Source: Pontibacter mangrovi | Lineage (GTDB): Bacteria; Bacteroidota; Bacteroidia; Cytophagales; Hymenobacteraceae | DNA length: 64,000 nucleotides | Direction: 5' to 3' | Assembly: GCF_006385705.1 (NCBI RefSeq) | Contig: NZ_VFRQ01000006.1 | Coordinates: 62,001 to 126,000 of the forward strand | Shown: one piece after another, positions 60,063 through 64,000 of the stretch | How the letters are laid out: each line of letters begins with the position of its first letter | Numbering within the stretch: the stretch's first letter is position 1 | Position numbers and translations under genes: made by a program | The notes under the pieces: model-generated | Database searches by the model: none | The model's input: only the letters and a program-made list of their open reading frames with translations | Told to the model about the DNA's origin: nothing

Positions 60063-60569
60063 ATGAGCAGCTCAACCTACCGCATCCGCCCGGCCTCGGA
60101 GGCCGACATCCCTACCCTGATCCAACTGGCAGAGGCCACCTGGGAGCCCACCTACCGCAGCATCCTCACCAAAGAGCAGATAGACTATATGTTTGAGGTG
60201 ATCTACAGCCACGATGCGCTGGCAAAGCAGATGCTGGAAGGCCAGACCTTTCTGCTGGTAGAGGATGCCCGGCAGGCCCTTGGCTTTGCTTCCTTTTCGG
60301 AAAAGGACGCAAGCGCCAAGCTTTATAAGCTCAACAAGATCTACCTGTTGCCGCAACTGCAGGGGCAGGGCATGGGCAGGCAGCTGCTACAGGCCGTGGA
60401 GCAGGAGGTACAGAAACGCGGCGCCCGGGCACTGGACCTGAACGTGAACCGCTATAACAAGGCTAAAACCTTTTATGAACGCTGCGGCTACCAGGTGCAC
60501 GAGCAGGTAGACATCGCCATAGGGCCCTACTGGATGAACGACTACGTGATGCGGAAGCAGCTAAAATAA
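60063..60569 (+). CDS. GNAT family N-acetyltransferase
   Basis: 168 residues. The N-terminal strand IRPASEADIPTLIQLAEATWEP (about 6-27) and the acetyl-CoA-binding LLPQLQGQGMGRQLLQAVEQEV (about 97-118, with the Q/R-x2-G-x-G/A loop as QGQGMG) define the family. The end NRYNKAKTFYERCGYQVHEQVDIAIG is typical of GNATs. The substrate may be a small amine or a protein N-terminus. It is divergent from the MDR gene, 134 bases away, and ended by a terminator. Confidence 0.9.
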   Translation: MSSSTYRIRPASEADIPTLIQLAEATWEPTYRSILTKEQIDYMFEVIYSHDALAKQMLEGQTFLLVEDARQALGFASFSEKDASAKLYKLNKIYLLPQLQGQGMGRQLLQAVEQEVQKRGARALDLNVNRYNKAKTFYERCGYQVHEQVDIAIGPYWMNDYVMRKQLK

Positions 60570-60570
60570 A

Positions 60571-60600
60571 AAAGGGCGGCCAATGGCCGCCCCTCTTAAA
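60571..60600. terminator. Bidirectional terminator after GNAT and the S8 peptidase gene
   Basis: The GC-rich stem GGGCGGCC/GGCCGCCC (60574-60581 with 60585-60592) has a 3-base loop. On the minus strand it is followed by TTTTTTATTTT, a strong terminator for the S8 peptidase gene. It lies 29 bases past the S8 stop and 5 bases past the GNAT stop. Confidence 0.85.
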
Positions 60601-60620
60601 GCTCACTTTAAACTTTATAC

Positions 60621-61847
60621 TTAGTGGTGTGCGATCGGGTCTGCGTTGCCGTCCGGGTCGTTTTTCACATACCCGTCGGTGGCGATGTTGCCGAGCAGTA
60701 ACAGACCTGCCACGTGCGGCGAAGCCATAGACGTACCGCTGATGGTGTTATAGCCTCCGTCTTTCCAGGTAGAGTTGATGTTCACGCCTGGAGCGCAATA
60801 GTCTACCGGCGGGTTGCCATAGTTAGAGAAGTAGGCAAAGGTATCGGTGTTATCCATGGCAGACACGGTGTAAATGTTAGCATGGTTGGCACGTGCCGGA
60901 GAAGACTCGCCTGCGTGCGCGCTTTCGTTACCTGCCGCCAGGGCAAACTTAATGCCTTTAGAGGCCGCTGCCACCACGGCGTCATCCAGCGCCTGTGATA
61001 TCGGCCCGCCAAGGCTCATGTTGGCAGCGTCGCCAGACTTGCCATTAGAAGCCACATAGTCCACACCGGCAATTACACCGGAGTAAGAGCCGCTGCCGCG
61101 GGAGTCCAGCACCTTCACGGCCACTACGGTAGCGTCGTAGGCCACGCCTAACACGCCTTCGCTGTTATTTTTGCCTGCAATGGTTCCTGCCACGTGCGAG
61201 CCGTGCCCGTTCATGTCGTCGGCTGTGCCTGCATCTCTGCCTGAGGTGAACATACTGACGCTACGGGCCACGTCAACATTCAGGTCTGGGTGGTCCAGGT
61301 CGATGCCTGTGTCGATTACCCAGGCTGTTTTGCCTGCACCGCTGGCGCTGCCCACGCGGGTAATGCCGTAAGGCACGGTTTGGCCGGTAGAGCCGCCGCC
61401 GCCACCTGGCTTGGATGGCTTCGCCAGCATCACGATTCTGTCCGGCTCTACGTAGGCTACACGCGGGTCCTGGCCCAGTTTGGCAGCTTGCTCAGCCGTA
61501 ATCTTCAGGGCTACGCCCTTAATCGCTTTTCCAAAAGCCTGCTCTACTTTATAGTTGCTGATGCCGTTCTCGGCAAGGATGCTCTTGCTCGCCTCGCGCA
61601 CCATTTCCACGCGCTTTTCATACGATGCGTCATCGCTGAGGCGCAGGTTGGCACCATCCTTATATACAACTATGTACTGCCCCTCTATAATTGCACCATT
61701 CTGACTTTCAGCCTGAAACTCAGCCATCGGTTCAGCCACATCTCCCGACTCATTGTCGCAAGCCGTGAAAGTGCACGAAAAGGTTACGGCAGCTGCTCCC
61801 ATCATCATGGAGCGCATTAAACTTTTGAAGTGTAATTTGTTTTTCAT
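60621..61847 (-). CDS. S8 (subtilisin) family serine peptidase, lipoprotein
   Basis: 408 residues from the ATG at 61847. A signal-like N-terminus ends with a possible lipobox TFTAC (about residue 30). An inhibitor I9-like propeptide spans about 56-140 (YIVVYKDGANLRL). The catalytic triad is present: Asp179 in VIDTGID, His215 in NGHGSHVAG, and Ser373 in GTSMASPHVAG. Asn307 in AAGNES forms the oxyanion hole. This is a secreted subtilase with an intramolecular chaperone, expected at the cell surface. An earlier in-frame start at 61928 does not give a signal peptide. Confidence 0.92.
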   Translation of the reverse strand: MKNKLHFKSLMRSMMMGAAAVTFSCTFTACDNESGDVAEPMAEFQAESQNGAIIEGQYIVVYKDGANLRLSDDASYEKRVEMVREASKSILAENGISNYKVEQAFGKAIKGVALKITAEQAAKLGQDPRVAYVEPDRIVMLAKPSKPGGGGGSTGQTVPYGITRVGSASGAGKTAWVIDTGIDLDHPDLNVDVARSVSMFTSGRDAGTADDMNGHGSHVAGTIAGKNNSEGVLGVAYDATVVAVKVLDSRGSGSYSGVIAGVDYVASNGKSGDAANMSLGGPISQALDDAVVAAASKGIKFALAAGNESAHAGESSPARANHANIYTVSAMDNTDTFAYFSNYGNPPVDYCAPGVNINSTWKDGGYNTISGTSMASPHVAGLLLLGNIATDGYVKNDPDGNADPIAHH

Positions 61848-62235
61848 GTGAGAAAAAAAATTAAGGTGAGATAATAATTTAGTAATAGAACATAATTCTA
61901 ATGTAACAATATAGGATGTTATCACCAAACCACCTCCTGAAAATAGTTATCCACATTTGAGCAAAAATGCCCTGGCTCCCCTGACGGCTATATTTTCTTG
62001 TTAAAATATTTGCACTCACAATTTGTGTTTTATCCGCCTGCCTTGCCTGCTGCACCCCCTGTTACAAACACCGCAACCGCATCTGTACGTGTTTGCATTT
62101 AATTGGGATAACATCAATTTAAAGATATTAGATGGGTACAATTTGTAAAGTATACACCTGCTGCGCCCGAGGTAAAACCTGCTGCTGTGTGGGTAAAAAA
62201 GCTTATATTTAAACACACAAGACCATCGTAGCACC
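61848..62235. other. Divergent intergenic region between S8 peptidase and cyclophilin genes
   Basis: 388 bases, AT-rich. It contains an AAGTATA copy at about 62149-62155 and a 9-base TTATCCACA at 61947-61955 that equals the DnaA-box consensus but stands alone, so I do not call an origin. Both genes must have promoters here. Nothing else is recognised. Confidence 0.55.
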
Positions 62236-63009
62236 ATGAAAAAAACACTTTCATCCTGTTTTAGCCGGGCACTACTGCTGGCGGGCTGCCTGCTGCCGCT
62301 GCTTAGCTGCCAAAACTCCTCCGATAAGGCCGACGCTGAGGCAACAGATTCCGTGGCCGCCGAAGAAGAGCCGGACACCCTGGAGCCGCTGACAACCGAA
62401 AACGTGGTGGAGAAGCTGGAGGCCTACGGCCAAAGCCACCCCGACAGCCTGGCCGTGATCAGCACCCGCCACGGCGACATAAAAGTGCGCCTGTACAAAG
62501 ACACGCCGCTGCACCGGGCCAATTTTGTCCGGCTCACCAAGTATGGCTTTTACAACCAGGGCGAGTTTTACCGGGTGATTAAAGGCTTTGCCATCCAGGG
62601 CGGCGACTCCGACGGGCGCACCATGAAACAGGGCGCCTATAAAATTCCGCAGGAGTTTAACCCCAAACACATCCATAAGCGCGGCGCACTGGCCATGGCC
62701 CGCTACGGCGACGACCGAAATCCTGAGAAGGAGTCCTCGTCGCATAACTTTTATATTGTGACCGGGGAGCCCGTTAGCAAAGAGCAGCTGCTTGCCTACG
62801 AGCAGAAGCATGGCATAGACTATACGCCGGAGCAGGAACAGGCCTACCTGACCCTTGGCGGAGAGCCCGGCCTGGATACGGAGTATACTGTTTTTGGGGA
62901 AGTAGTGGAAGGCATGGATGCGGTAGAGAAAATAGAGAAGGAACCCGTAGATGGCTCTGACTGGCCGCGCCAGGTAGTGCCCCATACTATAAAAACCGTG
63001 ACCGAGTAA
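62236..63009 (+). CDS. Cyclophilin-type peptidylprolyl isomerase, lipoprotein
   Basis: 257 residues with a lipoprotein signal ending LLSC (cysteine about residue 26). The cyclophilin core includes GDIKVRLYKDTPLHRANFVRL (about 79-99), FYRVIKGFAIQGGD (about 112-125), then a segment EESSHNF-like (ESSSHNFYIV, near 169-178). It ends with TVFGEVVEGMDAVEKIEKEPVDGSDWPRQVV. It catalyses proline cis-trans isomerisation and would help fold proteins in the periplasm or on the surface. Confidence 0.92.
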   Translation: MKKTLSSCFSRALLLAGCLLPLLSCQNSSDKADAEATDSVAAEEEPDTLEPLTTENVVEKLEAYGQSHPDSLAVISTRHGDIKVRLYKDTPLHRANFVRLTKYGFYNQGEFYRVIKGFAIQGGDSDGRTMKQGAYKIPQEFNPKHIHKRGALAMARYGDDRNPEKESSSHNFYIVTGEPVSKEQLLAYEQKHGIDYTPEQEQAYLTLGGEPGLDTEYTVFGEVVEGMDAVEKIEKEPVDGSDWPRQVVPHTIKTVTE

Positions 63010-63027
63010 TTTATACTTGCGCCAAAT

Positions 63028-63062
63028 AAAAAAGGAGCTGCCCCAAAGCAGCTCCTTTTTAG
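63028..63062. terminator. Bidirectional intrinsic terminator
   Basis: The 11-bp stem AAAGGAGCTGC/GCAGCTCCTTT (63031-63041 with 63048-63058) has A- and T-runs on both sides and a 6-base loop. It lies between the convergent cyclophilin and M13 peptidase genes. Confidence 0.88.
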
Positions 63063-63079
63063 TGGTGTACTTCTTACGT

Positions 63080-64000
63080 TTACCAGATCTTGATGCGTTC
63101 CTCGCCGTTGCGCACCATGGCATCAGACTCCTTGCAGCCAAAAGCCTCGTAGAACTGCGGCATGTTCGCCACCGGCCCGTTGGTACGGAAGCGGCCTGGT
63201 GAGTGCGGGTCTGTCAGGATCTGCTGGTTCTGCGCCTCGTCGCGCATGTTCACGCGCCAGATCTGTGCCCAGGCCAGGAAGAAACGCTGCTCCGGCGTCA
63301 GGCCGTCTATCTTGCCCGGGTTCTTTTTCTCCAGCGCCTTCTGCAGCGCAGTGTAGGCGATGTTCAGGCCTCCGATGTCAGCAATGTTCTCGCCCAGCGT
63401 CAGTTTGCCGTTTACATGCAGGTTGTCCAGCACCGTGTACTGATCGTACTGGTTCGCCACGGCCTCGGCGCGGGCGTTAAACTTCTCCAGGTCCCCTTCT
63501 GTCCACCAGTCTTTCAGGTTTCCTTCAAAGTCATACTTGGCCCCCTGGTCGTCGAAACCGTGCGTCAGCTCGTGGCCGATCACGGCGCCCATGCCCCCGT
63601 AGTTTACCGCGTCATCCGCGTTCGGGTCGAAGAACGGCGGCTGCAGGATACCTGCCGGGAACACGATCTCGTTCATCGTAGGGTTGTAGTAGGCGTTCAC
63701 CGTCGGCGGCGACATGAACCACTCCTGGCGGTCAACCGGCTGGCCTATTTTACCGATGTTATCCTCAAACTCGAATTGGCTGGCGCGCATCACATTCGCG
63801 GCATAAGAGTCGCGGTTGATGTCCAGGCCTTTGTAATCCTCCCACTTATCCGGGTATCCGATCTTCACGGCAAAGGACTCGAGCTTTTGCAGGGCGCGCT
63901 CCTTTGTCTCCTCTCCCATCCAGTCCAGGTCGCGCACGTGCTCCTTAAACGATTCCTGCAGGTTGGTTACCATGTCCAGCGCTTTCTGCTTGGCCTCCGG
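63080..64000 (-). CDS. M13 family metallopeptidase (PepO/neprilysin-like), N-terminally truncated by the window edge
   Basis: The C-terminal 307 or so residues of a peptidase; the frame is open to the window end, so the start is missing. The zinc motif is HELTH in VIGHELTHGFDDQG, with the third ligand in ENIADIGGLN, and NAYYNPTMNEIVFPAGILQPPFF is a family hallmark. The end CKESDAMVRNGEERIKIW matches the M13 C-terminus. It hydrolyses peptides up to about 40 residues and is likely exported, although the signal is outside the window. Confidence 0.95.
   Translation of the reverse strand, partial: PEAKQKALDMVTNLQESFKEHVRDLDWMGEETKERALQKLESFAVKIGYPDKWEDYKGLDINRDSYAANVMRASQFEFEDNIGKIGQPVDRQEWFMSPPTVNAYYNPTMNEIVFPAGILQPPFFDPNADDAVNYGGMGAVIGHELTHGFDDQGAKYDFEGNLKDWWTEGDLEKFNARAEAVANQYDQYTVLDNLHVNGKLTLGENIADIGGLNIAYTALQKALEKKNPGKIDGLTPEQRFFLAWAQIWRVNMRDEAQNQQILTDPHSPGRFRTNGPVANMPQFYEAFGCKESDAMVRNGEERIKIW

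Noticed and set aside
61947..61955. Perfect DnaA-box consensus TTATCCACA as part of an origin
   Set aside because: It stands alone with no dnaA, dnaN or box cluster nearby, and a single 9-mer match is expected about once in two windows of this size by chance.
1..64000. Reading AAGTATA/TATACTT as a Bacteroidota promoter element
   Set aside because: TATACTTTTG overlaps TAnnTTTG, but most copies lie inside genes and on both strands, and many are not followed by TTTG or by a gene start. A promoter alone does not explain the pattern.
1..64000. CRISPR arrays, insertion sequences, prophage genes or integrase attachment sites
   Set aside because: No regularly spaced repeats, transposase or integrase genes were found. 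The tRNA-Leu is not next to an integrase or a repeated 3' tRNA end.

Overview
The window looks like chromosomal DNA of a Bacteroidota bacterium of the Cytophagales, most likely Hymenobacteraceae (Pontibacter-like). The grounds are a moderately high GC content (estimated by eye, about 55-57%), weak or absent Shine-Dalgarno sequences, and gene content typical of that group: DUF2911, DUF2461, DUF2007, DUF389, M61, an M49 relative, S9A and M13 peptidases, SPW/VKOR-like membrane proteins, ACBP, CDGSH and many lipoproteins. I see no insertion sequence, prophage, CRISPR array or rRNA. The genus is inferred.

Layout. 1-4.6 kb: the end of a polysaccharide export cluster (ABC-2 permease tail, Wzt-like ATPase, two GT2 glycosyltransferases and an unrecognised, possibly glycosyltransferase-like protein facing them). 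4.8-6.5 kb: purK-purE. 6.7-11.7 kb: MarC, diheme cytochrome c, two tandem RDD proteins, a DUF389 protein and a lipoprotein histidine phosphatase. 11.7-14.6 kb: a 958-residue TPR protein with an embedded HEYTH zincin-like centre. 14.9-19.2 kb: a sugar epimerase followed by a tight three-gene set (GT2, LAB_N-type membrane protein, ArnT-like GT39) that suggests lipid-linked sugar modification of a surface lipid. A tRNA-Leu(CAG) follows. 19.5-26 kb: PAP2, ThpR, PncC, methyltransferase, M61 peptidase, OMP-like protein and NAPE-PLD-like hydrolase. 26-37 kb: two sodium:solute symporters, an MsbA-like ABC exporter, DUF2911, a methyltransferase and a large PIG-L deacetylase. 37-43 kb: small conserved genes, an APC permease and a VKOR-like/SPW pair. 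42.9-46.6 kb: hydrolase, 83-aa protein, FAD oxidoreductase and a GT39 gene broken by one in-frame TGA. 46.6-55.7 kb: M49-like peptidase, deoxynucleoside kinase, a GAF protein, CDGSH, DUF2007 and ACBP. 55.8-64 kb: S9A peptidase, amidase, MDR oxidoreductase, GNAT, S8 peptidase, cyclophilin and a truncated M13 peptidase.

The main unexplained signal is a short sequence, AAGTATR (R = A or G) and its complement, scattered through the whole window. A by-eye count gives about 80 copies of AAGTATA/TATACTT and about 45 of AAGTATG/CATACTT, against roughly 4 and 5 expected from base composition. Copies lie on both strands, in all reading frames inside genes, and in intergenic DNA, including in the stems of at least two long terminator hairpins. 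It behaves like a genome-wide DNA motif rather than a codon or promoter effect. Other points of interest are the TPR-zincin fusion, the ArnC/LAB_N/ArnT-like operon, the nonsense-interrupted GT39 gene, several very small genes (27, 48, 58, 64, 70 and 83 aa) and a VKOR-like protein lacking one of the expected cysteines.
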